A DNA stretch of 64,000 nucleotides, taken from the NCBI GenBank assembly GCA_947846985.1, contig CANTUZ010000001.1:2666001-2730000 (forward strand), read 5' to 3'. Below the pieces are notes generated by a model. That model saw only the letters and a program-made list of their open reading frames with translations, made no database searches and was not told the origin of the DNA. Shown piece by piece: positions 23,947 to 35,162 of the stretch (the first letter of the stretch is position 1; each line of letters opens with the position of its first letter). Source of the stretch: Fratercula arctica. Lineage: Eukaryota; Chordata; Aves; Charadriiformes; Alcidae. The translations under genes and the position numbers were made by a program.

Positions 23947-26814
23947 AAAGGCAAGTGGTTTTGTAGTTGCCTTTATGTGCAGGGGATCAAACCCAGGGTT
24001 GCCAGAGCTTCTTCCTCCTCTTGTCTCGAGGTATGAGAAACACCAGAGGCAGCTGGATAGATATCCCTGGTTTAAGAGAAAATAAAAGTGAAATTAAGCC
24101 AAGGGCACACAAAAATGGTCCTCTTGGTCTTCAGCCCTGGCTGGATGCCATGCTGTATTTGCTCTGGCAAGGTATGGAGTGAAATGGGGGATTACCTAGA
24201 ACCTAAGAGAAGAAGGTGGTAATGTGGCTGATAGAAGGAACAAGAAGACCAAAAGTGAATGTAGTTGTTTTCTACCAGCCTTTTGCACTTTCAGTTTTGG
24301 GCCAAAATCTTGGAGAACTAGAAAAAAACAAGAGGAAGGATTTTTATCATCGTTTGGAGGTAAGGTGGCTTAGGTCTAATGGCAGGACATCTCTCCATTG
24401 GTAGTGATGTGCTGGGGCATGGCTGTGGGGCCTCAGCACTCCAGGTTTTGAGCGCCACTTGGACAAGCCTTGTGCACGAATGGCTAATTAATCCCCTATG
24501 CAGAGTTACTGCAGGGTGACATCTCAAGGGTCTTCTCAATACTGTGCTTCAGACACGTCCTTCTCCTTGATGCTGCCAAGGCAGCCTAGATAAGACCGCT
24601 CAGCTGGTCCATGCTGGTGCCCTCTCCTCTGCTTGGTGGAAAGCTCATTTCCAGAGCGTCCATAGGAACTTGTGAGAAGATATCATTAAGGAAGGAGTGG
24701 TGTCTGACCTCATATTGCTGCTGTAGCATTGAAGCACACAGATATTTGTAGGAAAAAGCTTAAAGATAATGGGGCATGTGAATGATAAGCAGGCAAGAGG
24801 TGGAGAGGTGCAAAGACGTGATGTTTCCAGCACTAAAAAAAAGCAGGTGGAGAAGGGGCTCCTGCAGCATTTGAGATCGATTAAAGTCTGAGCATGCAAG
24901 TGCTTTGCCACTGCCAGCCATCGTGGGGAGGTGATTTCTTTAACAATCAGTTAAAGATTGTCCCAACCTGTACTTTGAGGGACCAGGAATGGTCTGATGT
25001 AGTGAAGCTGCACCCCTGGATGCTGCGGTGGGACAGGGCAGAGAGCTGAGATCTGGCAGTGGGCTGTTACCGCTGTTAGCAGTGAAGGGCTGGGTGGCTT
25101 TGGTGAGATTAGCACTAAACGCTGCGCACAGAAGGGTGGTTTGAGGCTTCAGATGTATTTCTTCTCATATTTGAAGGAGAAGGCGTGGTGAGGTCTTTGA
25201 GGCAGCGTCAGTAAAAAGAAAAAAAAAAAAACCCACCCCAAATATTACAGTTATTGCGTGATTGTTGTGTGCTAATAGGATTTAATTTCTGCAAAGCTTT
25301 TGATGAGAGGGGGGAAAAAAATGTATCTCAAAGGACCACAGGTATTTTGGGAAAGGCTTAAGTGGAATAAAACGCAGTTGCGATCGTGTTACAGCAGGGA
25401 GGTGTGGAGTTGACTGAGCCGGAGCAATGAGTTTTACCGTTGCTGAATAGGATGTGCACGGTCACATTTCTCCTGCCCATGTCCCCAGGGTCTTCCCTAT
25501 CGGCAAGAGGGGAATCTTCTCAATGGGAGGGGGAAAGGCAAGGGATGCCTCTGGTCTGCAGGCTTTCCTATGAAAGCTCCTGAAAAGCTTGCAGGTGTCT
25601 TGCTACCCTGGCTTGGATTTGAATTTGTGACCCAGGGGTGAGATGCTGCATTTTGCTCCTATTTTCTTGCACCATCAGAGCTTTTAGGAGCGATCGAGCA
25701 GCGCGGTGAGAGCATGGTCCCGTGGCCTGTTTTGCTGGGGGAGGTGGAAGAAGGAGTTGGGCTCAGCCTTAGCGAATTTGAGGGGAAGGGGAGTGTGGAA
25801 GGTTTCCTTCCTGGGGAAAAGGGCTGGTAACGCAGCTCGGGAAAAATTCAAACAAAGCAGCTTCTCTTCTCTTCCCTTCTGGCTCGGAGCGGGTGTGTGA
25901 TGTCAAGGTAGCCCCGAGCCCTACCAAAGACGGTGGGATTTCCTCCCCCCTCTCCCCCCCCCCCTTTTAATTTTTTGGGGATGGGGTTGGAGGATTGGTT
26001 TATATGTTTTATTGTTAAATCTCTCAAACAATGCTGCTTCCCTTTCCTTGAAGCAATTGTTCCCCGTGCGGCTGGCTCTTCCTTCCCCTTCCTCTCCATC
26101 GTGGGAAGTGCTCTCCTGATGATGTATGGGCTCAACTTTAGTCTCTGGTTTACTTTCCTTTGTCCTGCTCAGGTCCCTCTTATTATTGTGTAATTTCTGC
26201 CAGGATCCTTGTCACAGGGTCCACAAAACCAGCTGTGGTAGTGCTGTGGAGAGAATTAACTATCAGAGCAGCCAGAGACATGGGACTGCAAAGTCTAACA
26301 GGCTTCATAGTACTGTGAGATTTCTTCCCTCAAGTTGATGTAGCCCCCTCTTGGAAGGGCCACTTTCTTCCTTAAGGAAAAGCTGGTCTTTCTGTGATCA
26401 GCCTAATCTCAAAGCTTTTCAAAGGCATCCATTTTGGGGGGGGGAAGATTTCATTTTTTAATTTTTTTGTCTACAATGCCCAAGAATCCCTTGCTTTGTC
26501 CTGTCAGGTCTTGCATCATCTCTTCCTGGACCAGTCTCAGAGGAGAAGAGGTGAAGCCAAACTAGATAGTGGGTCTGAACAGCTATCAGCACATGGCTAA
26601 TTGGAGACAGACACCCACCTCTTCTTTTGGGGTAGGGGAATAAGAAAATAGTGGAGATACTGGCTGGTTAGAGATGGACACTATCTTGCAAATAACTTGA
26701 TGAAATGCTAAAGCCATGCAAATCTCTGCCTCTGAAGTATATCAATCCCATGTGCCATCCGCTATACCAAAAATTAGTAGACTTGCCTTGAATGCTACTG
26801 ATAAGAAAGACAGG

Positions 26815-27280
26815 GACCTGTTGGTGTGGGGCCAGAGGAGGCCATGGAGATGCTGGGAGGGCTGGAGCCCCTCTGCTGTGAGGACAGGCTGAGAGAGTTG
26901 GGGGGGGTTCAGCCTGGAGAAGAGAAGGCTCCAGGGAGACCTTATAGCAGCCTTCCAGTCCCTAAAGGGGGGTCTACAGGAAAGATGGGGACAGACTTTT
27001 TATTAGGGCCTGTTGCAATAGAACAAGGGGTAATGGCTTTAAACTGAAAGAGGGGAGATTTAGATGAGATATCAGGGAGAAATTGCTCACTATGAGGGTG
27101 GTGAGACACTGGCCCAGGTTGCCCAGGGAGGTGGGAGATGCCCCATCCCTGGAAACATTCCAGGCCAGGTTGGACGGGGGTCTGAGCAACCTGATCTAGT
27201 TGGGGGTGTCCCTGCTCATGGCAGGGGCGTTGGACTACGTGACCTTTAGAGGTCACTTCCAACCCAAACTATTCCATGAT
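26815..27280 (+). mobile_element. CR1 LINE 3' fragment, CTGAGCAACCTGATCTAG subfamily
   Basis: Plus-strand copy from the ORF2 end through to AACTATTCCATGAT. It retains the GATGCTGGGAGGGCTGGAG and TTCAGCCTGGAGAAGAGAAG blocks. Its 3' half (GGTGGGAGATGCCCCATCC, CTGAGCAACCTGATCTAG) differs from the GC-rich copies and matches the minus-strand copy at 48931. An extra G breaks the LRELGG.QPGEEKAPG reading frame early, so it is inactive. Confidence 0.93.
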
Positions 27281-30200
27281 AAGACTGGATTTGTTCTCCA
27301 AGGGCATTTACAAGGAAAAGCTGTCATAGATCAGGCCTCGACAGAGCAGCATGAGAAAGAAGCTCAGCTGTTCACTTAGCCTTCACTGCGGGTGCACGGA
27401 TTGACTTGGACCTGAGCGATTCATGGTGTGCCATCTGCAGAAATAATGAGCCTTTGCATATTACAGGCTTAAGGATATAAGTAACCACCCGATTATGCAG
27501 TTATTTCGCTATGACCTACTTCTTTTTCAAAATATCCCCTAGACTCCATGGCACAGCAGATAAGAACTTCCAGGTCCTTTCAGCATTTATCAGAAGAGCT
27601 TCCTGCAGGGAGCTGTTGGTGATTTATGCCAGGGAGGAAGAGGAAAGGCGGGTGGTGTGAATGTTTCATGATAGGCTTTGGATTGCTTAGCTCATGGAGT
27701 GAGCTAGGAAAGGCAGCAGCAAACTGGTGGGTTTTGCCCTCTCCTGTTAGGTGGAAATCACGTGGTCTAATTAAGCAACAGCAGTTCTTGATAATATGTT
27801 TTAAAGGGATTATATCATGCTTTAGCAGAATGGGGCACGCAGCCAGAACACTTTCATCCTGTTGATAAGGCCAACGCCTACTGTAAACACAGTTATTAAC
27901 AGTCTGAGCGAGATGCTCTAATGGAAAGCTGTAACTTGAGAATAAGATAGAAGCTTGGAGAAGCCCAGGGTGGGTATTTAAAACCTTGTTCCCTTGGGCA
28001 GTGGTAAACTACCTTCTTGTGTAGGGTACATAATTAACTTCATGGAGAGAAGTGAACCTAAACCCTTCCAGCTGCAACTTACACATGATGGAATGATATA
28101 GTTGGGTTTCAAAGACTGTCCTGGGGCACTGGGTTGGTGTTGACCTATCCTCTTTGTGTGTAGATTTTGGAGCAGGATCCCTTGACCTTGGGCAGTTCAT
28201 AGCTCACTCTGTGCTCTCATTCATCAGTTTGCAAAGCAGCAACAAAATGCTGCAGCTACAGGACTCGTTCTAGCAAGTTGGTACACAAACACTTTTTCTA
28301 GTGAATGAGAGCTTTGGGGTTGGAATTTAGGAGGAAGAAGAAACTGAAAAGTGAAAGCACATCTGCACTTCCCTGCTAAAAATTACTAGTGTAGAGCAGG
28401 GGAGGGTGTTGTCTCCCTGGAGTAAAAAGCTGATGAGCCTCTGAAAACTTTCCACTTGGCAGAGCTGAAATCATGTGGTGGGGTGGGTGACTATTCCAGC
28501 CTCCAGAGCAGGGAAGGTGCATTTAGTCCAGCTCTGCTGCAGAAACTCATCTTCATGGGACTGGTTACTGCCATAGTTATGGTTTTGGATAGGAGCTTCT
28601 CTTGGAAAGCTCAGATTTATGTGTCAACTTGAGCTGGAGGCTTTCTGTGGTGGAGGCTTGCACAGCTGGATGCTCTGCAGGAGTGTGGTCCTCTAAGGAG
28701 AACACCTCATGCAGTAACGTGGAGGATGAGGCCAATTTTTCTGGAAATTATGGTAATATCTGGCTTGGATCCTGTAGTAGATTTAAATTCTAAGACATGT
28801 GGTAAGAACTGTGATAAAGCTGTAACAAATAATCAGCCAAATCTGAGGATTTAACACCACCTTCTGCTTCCAGTACAGCCCAGAGGGTAGATCTGGGATC
28901 CAGTTGTCACTGGAAGGCTCCAACTTTGCCCAGGAATGTGAAATTCAAGTTTTCTGGCTTCAGTGGCATTACTAATGGTTTGGTTGAATCATTTCTAGAT
29001 GCCTTTGATCTCCTGGTTGTCCTTACAAAGCCAATGCAGCTAATGAAAAATGGGGAGGAGGGAAGTGGCTTTGCCATTGTTAATGCAAGAATCCTCCAAA
29101 AACCAAAAATGGCAGAGTGGTATTCTAGTGCGTACATTAACTCCATATTTGTGGAGTCATCGGTTCTAATATTAATAAAGGAATTTTGGGGGGTTAATTT
29201 AAAATTATTGTTTTTAACCTACTTCCTCTACACGTAACAAGGGGGCACCAGAAAAGCCGAGGCATTGGGCAGTCCAGGTAAGGTGGAACCTGACCTAAAC
29301 ATGACTAGTTTAATTTCTTTAGAGAAGCAAATTGAAAGGTTACAGGGGGGTGAATATATTGCCTGGCCTTACTGTGACTTTCTGTATGACTGGAGCAGAA
29401 GACACCGGAGTTCTCCAGGCTGCGGGGAGGAGTGAGGCTCTTAAATGAACTGCACTGGTTTCCTACCTCCGATCATGTTTCTTTCTCATGTCCCAGGTTG
29501 TGGCCAAGCTCAGTACCAAGCAGCCTGGATTTTGGAAATGGTGAGGGGATTTTGCCTGCAGGAGAGGCTGATGGATGGATGCGACATGGGCCAGGCTGAG
29601 AGGAGAGGCATGGGAGAGGCAATAGCACCTTTAAGTCCTTCTGGGTCCACGGGAATGGAAACTACCTCACAGCAGATGTTTTGCCTACGAAAATACTGGG
29701 CTAAATCTGTACCGTATAAATACAGCAGAGCAAATCCAACACTTGCTCTGGCCAAGGTGGCTTTTTTCTTTTGTGTTTTTTTTTTTTGTTTTTGTATGCT
29801 AGCCTAGCTGGTCATGGGTGCCACGAGGTGCCAGCTGACTGCCTTCCTACATGTGCAGGAACAGAGACTCTTTGGTGTCTAAAAGAATCGAAACCAATGC
29901 AAATTCTTACTCTGGCTTCTCCTGTGAGCTGTTAGGCATCTGTTGTTGTTCCTATTTACTTTATTGAAAAAGGGGAGGAAAAAAATTCCTTTTTGTGCCC
30001 TTCTCAAAGCACACTGAGATTAGGAATTGCAAATAATCCTCTGAAATGATTATTGACCGAGAATTGCTCGGAAATGATGATGTTTGCTGACTTGACAGAT
30101 AAGACGCTGAAAGAGTGCAGTCTGAGCTGTCCCTGAGCATCTGTCCTTGCCATATCGCAGTCACCGTGAGGCTTTACCTGCATCTGCAGTGGTCAAAAGC

Positions 30201-30560
30201 CAGATGTATTTTTAGACAATATTTAAATAGACACTATCCAAACTGTTTAATGCTGTCTCATGGGGACGAGAGTGGATGTTGCGCGGAGGACTTCTCTCTT
30301 GTACCGAGAGCTCATTTGGGCATTGTGGGAAGCACAGAGGGGGATGCTGATGCAGTGGGAACTGGGACTGTGGTGGCTGCAGCAGCTAAAATGCTACTCC
30401 TGATGCTGCTGAGCAGAACTGTTAGGTTGTTCTCTCTGATTCCTTATCACTGCTTTTGCTTAAAAAAAAAAAAATTAAAAATCTCAAAGTGAGGAGCTAT
30501 TAGGAAATATGCAGGAAATGGTGAGTGTCTCTCTAGCAGGGGTCCAAACAACGAAATGTT
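27281..30560. other. Single-copy non-coding sequence
   Basis: No gene recognised. A repeat-free, AT-rich stretch at 27420-27520 carries an E-box (CATCTG), an octamer-like TTTGCATA and an AACCACC motif, which is suggestive of a conserved element but not distinctive. A T-rich tract lies near 29764-29796 and an A12 run near 30462. Confidence 0.55.
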
Positions 30561-30690
30561 ATCATAGAATCACAGAATGGTTTGGGTTGGAAGGGACCTT
30601 AAAGCTCATTTAGTTCCAACCCACTGCCCTGGGCAGGGACACCTCCCACCAGACCAGGCTGCTCAAAGCCTCATCCAGCCTGGTTTTGAC
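30561..30690 (-). mobile_element. CR1 LINE, 3' terminal fragment
   Basis: About 130 bases beginning (plus view) with ATCATAGAATCACAGAATGG and GGTTGGAAGGGACCTTAAAG, then ACACCTCCCACCAGACCAGG. The 5' break comes within CAGCCTGGTTTTGACC. It is nearly the same length as the fragment at 8562-8692. Confidence 0.92.
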
Positions 30691-31163
30691 CTGGTGCTGG
30701 CCAGGCTGGAGAGTCTGGGGCCCAAGAGACCTCATGGTTGACTTATTCTGGGAGGTGGGCTGAGATTTCCCTCTTACCTCCTCTTGGGAGGTGATAACGT
30801 TCTCCAGGGCATCCGTCCCTGGAGGAGGATGGCAGAAGTCTAGGGAGCAGTCCTGTAGAGACCAACTTGGGTGCTCTAAGTACTGTGCATGCAGCTCTGC
30901 TTTTGTGCAAGGAATAACGTTGCTGGCTCATCCAGAAATGTCAAAAAAGTCTCCAAGACAAGCTCCTGTGTAATCTGCAGCAGCCTGTAGACTGCTGGAG
31001 CCTGTTGTGAATCAGAAATGCTCCACGGATACAGCTGTAGTAGTGTTGTTTTTCTGAAGTGCTGATCCGCTTCCTTCCTTTCCAATTCCTCAAAAGAAAA
31101 CAAGTCAGTTGATTTAGGCACCAGAATACACTGCTGACTCTGCACAAGTTGTTTCTTGCATCC

Positions 31164-31179
31164 TTTTTTTTTTTTTTTT
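31164..31179 (+). repeat. T16 homopolymer
   Basis: Sixteen T followed by CTTTCCTTAG. The polypyrimidine/AG layout looks like a splice acceptor, but no open frame or donor supports an exon after it. Confidence 0.9.
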
Positions 31180-31490
31180 CTTTCCTTAGCTGATTTGCCC
31201 TGGAGTTTGGGCCCCAGGGAGGTACTTCTGAAAAGTCTTCAATGCAAAGCTGATCCCGAGGCATAGGAAAGAGCAGAGGAACAGAGTTGATGCTTAAAGA
31301 TATGTTGTCATCAGATATACATTTTCAGTCTCCATGCTTGTTGCTTGGAGACCTCTTCCATTAACTGTGTAAAACTTATCCCTGTGTAAATACAAGTGGT
31401 TGGTTTTTTTTTTAATAGGTCTTGGTGGATTTTGCTCTTAAAAGCATATCCCCCTTGAAAAATCTATAAAGTTGGTCTCCCCAGTGTCCT

Positions 31491-31538
31491 ATGGTAGAAT
31501 CATTTAGGTTGGAGAAGGCCCTTAAGATGATTGAGATC
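31491..31538 (-). mobile_element. CR1 LINE, extreme 3' tail only
   Basis: The plus strand reads TAGAATCATTTAGGTTGG followed by an AAGGCCCTTAAGATGATTGAG variant, the 3' end of an avian CR1 subfamily whose terminus normally reads GAATCATTTAGGTTGG. Fewer than 50 bases are recognisable, making it the smallest fragment here. Confidence 0.6.
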
Positions 31539-32318
31539 TATGCCAAGGAGTTTTGCAGGTGAGCTGTCTGTTGACCATCACTTCGAGTGTTGGACCTGCT
31601 GCTCTTGGTGGAACCATGTTGTGAAGAGCCCAGGAGGCTCTTTGCTTCCTGGGGTGAGTTTTGGGCTCCTGTATGCTCCCACGTCTCTGTGGCTTGGTCC
31701 CCAGACAGACCATGTGCAAAGGCACCAGCCTCATCTCGGTGCTACAGAAAGCCATGGAGGAACTTTGTGTCATGTCCCTTGGGATAGGGACCATGAATGA
31801 CATGGATGGGGCAGGTCCACACTGCTGCTGTGAGAGTGGCTGCAGCTCCAGTTCAGCCTGACCTTGGTTGTCTCAATCACCCCGCTTAATCCCTGTACTT
31901 ATTCAAAATTGGTGTCAACAGAGAACGTCTGAGAAGAGATTAACGGCGGATGAATGAGGCTGCCTGCAAAAGCATGGAGAGAAAAATCAAAGTTTTTCTA
32001 GAGCTAAAAATTACCCCCAAATTCTTGTTTTTATTTGTTTTTTTTTGTTTTGTTTTTTCTTTGTGTTCTGAGCTAGTTACTGAAGAGCTGCCTCAAGGGC
32101 TGTAGAGCAAAAGGGTACCCACTGCAAGAACTCCTTCATCCCAAAGTAAAACCATCCCAGTTCGCTGCTGGCCTCCTGCAGCATGCTGGCGTGAGCCGGG
32201 TGCCTTCGAGGTGACAGCTGTGGGGTGGCCCGGCTGCCTGTGTTGCTCTGGTTGATCTGCACGAATGCACTGTTCGTAGAGCTGAGCTTGTTTTGCTAAT
32301 AATAGGCAGCTTTGTGGG

Positions 32319-32344
32319 AGATAAGCACCAGACTGACCTTATCT
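32319..32344. promoter_or_regulatory. Inverted pair of consensus GATA sites
   Basis: AGATAAG at 32319-32325 and CTTATCT at 32338-32344 are perfect WGATAR sites in opposite orientation separated by 12 bases. Paired GATA sites are common in erythroid and endoderm regulatory DNA. Function is inferred from motif only. Confidence 0.3.
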
Positions 32345-33723
32345 GTGTCCATCACGTTTGGCCCGAGGGGAGCTTATTAGCTTGTGTTTCACACTCTGGT
32401 GTGTGTGTGTATAAAATAAGGAGGGAAAATACACGGTTTTAAACTATCAGAGGAACCTTTGGAAGGGAAGGGCTGCCTAAAGAAACCCACAGGTGTGCAT
32501 GGTGTATCTGGAAGCACCTCTGAAATGTTGTGATGGTGGGTTGTGCTGGCACAAGTTTTGTTCCCCCTGGGACTTTCCCAGCCCTTTGGGATGGGGGACA
32601 GTGACATTGCATGTGCCTGGCCTTCCTCCAGCCCGATTTCCCTGCCTCTCCTGGGACCTCAAGGAAGAAACGAATCTGTGCTTTTGGGACTGTGTTGGAC
32701 AAAATGGAGGGTAACCAAACCTCTTGTCTTTTTAGGCTGCTCTGCAGCAGGGGCTGCAGTGTAGGGTGCAGGAGCCCCGTTCATTTTAAGCAGGAATGAT
32801 CCTGCATGTTTTTCTACATTGATCCCTGTGAGATGAGTAGGAGTCCCTGTGGATGCACAGTTGGATGGATGGAGGGGCAGAAACTCAGGATTCAGCCTCT
32901 GTGCATGTGTGTGACCACACACTAAAAACTTGCGAATGCCATGCATCGGTCGTTCTTTAGCCCCTTTATGGCGAAGAGCTGATGCTCAGCATCCAAAGTG
33001 AGCGCCCAAAACTAGAGGTTGGTCTTGAATTCTCATTAACGGCTCTCTACACATCTCTCATCTCCTCTTCTAAGTGCTTGCAGTTTAAAAAGCAGTCTAG
33101 AAATCCTGACTCTGCTTCATGTGCTCTTTCAGTGCCTGTGCCTTCCGGATATGAATTTAGGATGAAACGGTGCTTTTTCAGATGCTTCAAAAGCTGCCTA
33201 CAGAAATACGGGGAGGAAAGCTAATGTGAGGGCAAACTTTCTGGGAGATGGGCGAATGTTTGTTTCTGCCTTTCCTTTGGTGGAAAAGGCTCAGAGTATG
33301 TTTATAAAGCTGTGCCTTGGTTTTGTTAACTAGCAGAGTCAGATGTCTCCTGGGCTGGTGGTATCTAACTCTTCTCCTCTCCTAGGCATTTGGATAAAAA
33401 AAAATGTTTGGGAAGATTACAGCAAAGAAAGACGCTAATGAATATTCACAAGGAATAACTGCTTTATTCCTTGGTGTACTTGCATTTCTGTTATCTTGTT
33501 ATGCCTCTGTTTATTCCTGGAGCAGCAGAAGGTCATGGTGACATGCATTAAGATGCCAGCTGTTGTCTGTCTTGGTCACATAGTGGCAGTCCTTGTAGGC
33601 TGTTGCCTGAGGAGTCCATCATTGCCAAATACCACTGTGACAGCGGTGGTGCCTTTCTGGCAGAGGAAATTTTGCAAGGATCTTGTGTGGTGCTTCGTGT
33701 GAGAGTCAGGCACCAGGTTCTTA

Positions 33724-33934
33724 TTAGGAAGAAATTGTTTGCTGTGAGGGTGGTGAGCCCCTGGCCCAGGCTGCCCAGAGAAGCTGTGGCTGCCCCATCC
33801 CTGGAGGGGTTCAAGGCCAGGTTGGACGGGGCTTGGAGCAACCTGGTCTGGTGGGAGGTGTCCCTGCCCAGGGCAGGGGGTTGGAACTGGATAATCTTTA
33901 AGGTCCCTTCCAACCCAAACCATTCTATGATGCT
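33724..33934 (+). mobile_element. CR1 LINE 3' fragment, GC-rich young subfamily
   Basis: About 210 bases from the AGGAAGAAATTG block to CCATTCTATGATGCT. The overlapping plus frame includes SPWPRLPREAVAAPSLEGF, the decayed end of ORF2. It is very close to the copies at 11309, 34829 and 39596 over the shared part. Confidence 0.93.
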
Positions 33935-34828
33935 GTGGACTGATGTTGGTCCAGGGGTGCCTTGGAAAACATTGATCTGCATTCCTCAAGGTGTTTCTTG
34001 AATGCCTGGGCTGACATGAGGCTTGAATCCTCGTCTGTTATTTGTGGCAGAAGCTCTGTGAGCTCTTAGCATTGAGGAGCTTTTTTTTTTTTTTACCCTG
34101 TGAATGGAAAAAGTGGGGGTAGAAATACAGAGTGCAAAGTACAGGTGGTGTCACACTTGATGTCATCTGCTGCCCCAGATGGGGAGGATGGTGGGAAGGG
34201 GCTGTGATGGCTTGACAAGAGGTGGCATGTGTGCAACCACCACATTGTATGGCCGACTGGCTCCTCAGAGCAGTGGCTGAGCTGTAAATGCCTGACGTCA
34301 AGTTATGGGTCAGGCGAGGGCACTGTTTACATCCTGTAATTAACATCTGTGCAGTTAATCACCGGGGCTGGCAGACCCGGAGACGCTGGATCGGAGTCCT
34401 GCTCTCCGTTGTGGTTGGATCCCTGTCCCAGAGACGACAGGAGGCTAATAACAAAGATGTGTCAACTTGGACTGTCTGTGCTAATTTATCCTCCTCCCCC
34501 TTCCAGCATATGTTTGCAGCGTATAAATCAACATCTCTATAAATCAGTGCTTTGACTTTAATTTCTTCCTCCTTTTTGGCCTCTTGGAATACAAGGTTTG
34601 TACAACTGTGCAGGTTTTCTTTTTTAGCACATGAACCTGTGGGGCAGATTAAAGAAAACCTAGCCGAGGCAGAATGTTGAACACAGCAGTTCTGTGTGAG
34701 CTGGTGCTTGGTGGGACATCGGAGCTGCTCGGGGGAAGCCAAGCTGAGACCTTGATAGGTTGCACAACCATTTCTTTGCTTCGTGGAGACTCGGCTATCT
34801 CACTATTATGTGTAAGTGAAAAGCTAAT
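33935..34828. other. Single-copy spacer with a dense group of regulatory motifs
   Basis: About 900 bases between oppositely oriented CR1 copies. No gene recognised. A T14 run lies near 34081-34094. The stretch 34291-34550 is described separately as a candidate regulatory element. Confidence 0.55.
34291..34550. promoter_or_regulatory. Candidate enhancer: CRE, FOX, HNF1 half-sites, SOX
   Basis: In order: a perfect CRE palindrome TGACGTCA (34293-34300), a forkhead site TGTTTAC (34324-34330), GTAATTAAC (34336-34344), E-box CATCTG (34344-34349), GTTAATC (34354-34360), AACAAAG (34450-34456, SOX/TCF-like) and two copies of TATAAATCA (34522-34530 and 34538-34546). The TAATTAAC and GTTAAT sequences are HNF1-like half-sites. 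The grouping in a repeat-free stretch is suggestive. No expression or conservation data are available. Confidence 0.3.
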
Positions 34829-35162
34829 ATAGAATCATAGAATGGTTTGGGTTGGAAGGGACCTTAAAGATCACCTAGTCCCACCCCCCTGCCCCGGGCA
34901 GGGACACCTCCCACCAGACCAGGTTGCTCCAAGCCCCGTCCAACCTGGCCTTGAACACCTCCAGGGATGGGGCAGCCACAGCTTCTCTGGGCAACCTGGG
35001 CCAGGGGCTCACCACCCTCACAGCAAAGAATTTCTGCCTGAGATCTCATCCAAATCTTCCCTCTCCCAGTTTAAAACCCTTCCCCCTTGTCCCATGGCTC
35101 CCCTCCCTGATCCAGAGTCCCTCCCCAGCTTTCCTGCAGGCCCCCTTTAGGTACTGGGGGGG
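34829..35162 (-). mobile_element. CR1 LINE 3' fragment, GC-rich young subfamily
   Basis: A minus-strand copy whose plus-strand view begins ATAGAATCATAGAATGG and runs to the GGCCCCCTTTAGGTACTGG block, where the 5' break falls. It shares GAGCAACCTGGTCTGGTGGG (minus-strand view) with the 33724 copy 0.9 kb away, so the two form an inverted pair around the motif-rich spacer. Confidence 0.94.

Larger units (their letters stand above)
15128..26814. other. Longest CR1-free block, no gene recognised
   Basis: Almost 11.7 kb without a clear CR1 and without a coding exon I can defend. It contains the CTCF-like site at 15648-15662, the tandem duplication at 17215-17573, T18 at 17913-17930, T16 at 23931-23946, an A run near 25218-25231 and a C-rich run near 25954-25967. 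A bird intron this long without CR1 may be under some constraint, or this may be chance. Confidence 0.55.
30691..33717. other. Single-copy sequence with a CR1 scrap and paired GATA sites
   Basis: No gene recognised. Besides the small CR1 scrap at 31491-31538 it holds T16 at 31164-31179, T-rich sequence at about 32028-32060, a short GT run at about 32399-32411, and the paired GATA sites at 32319-32344. Confidence 0.55.
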
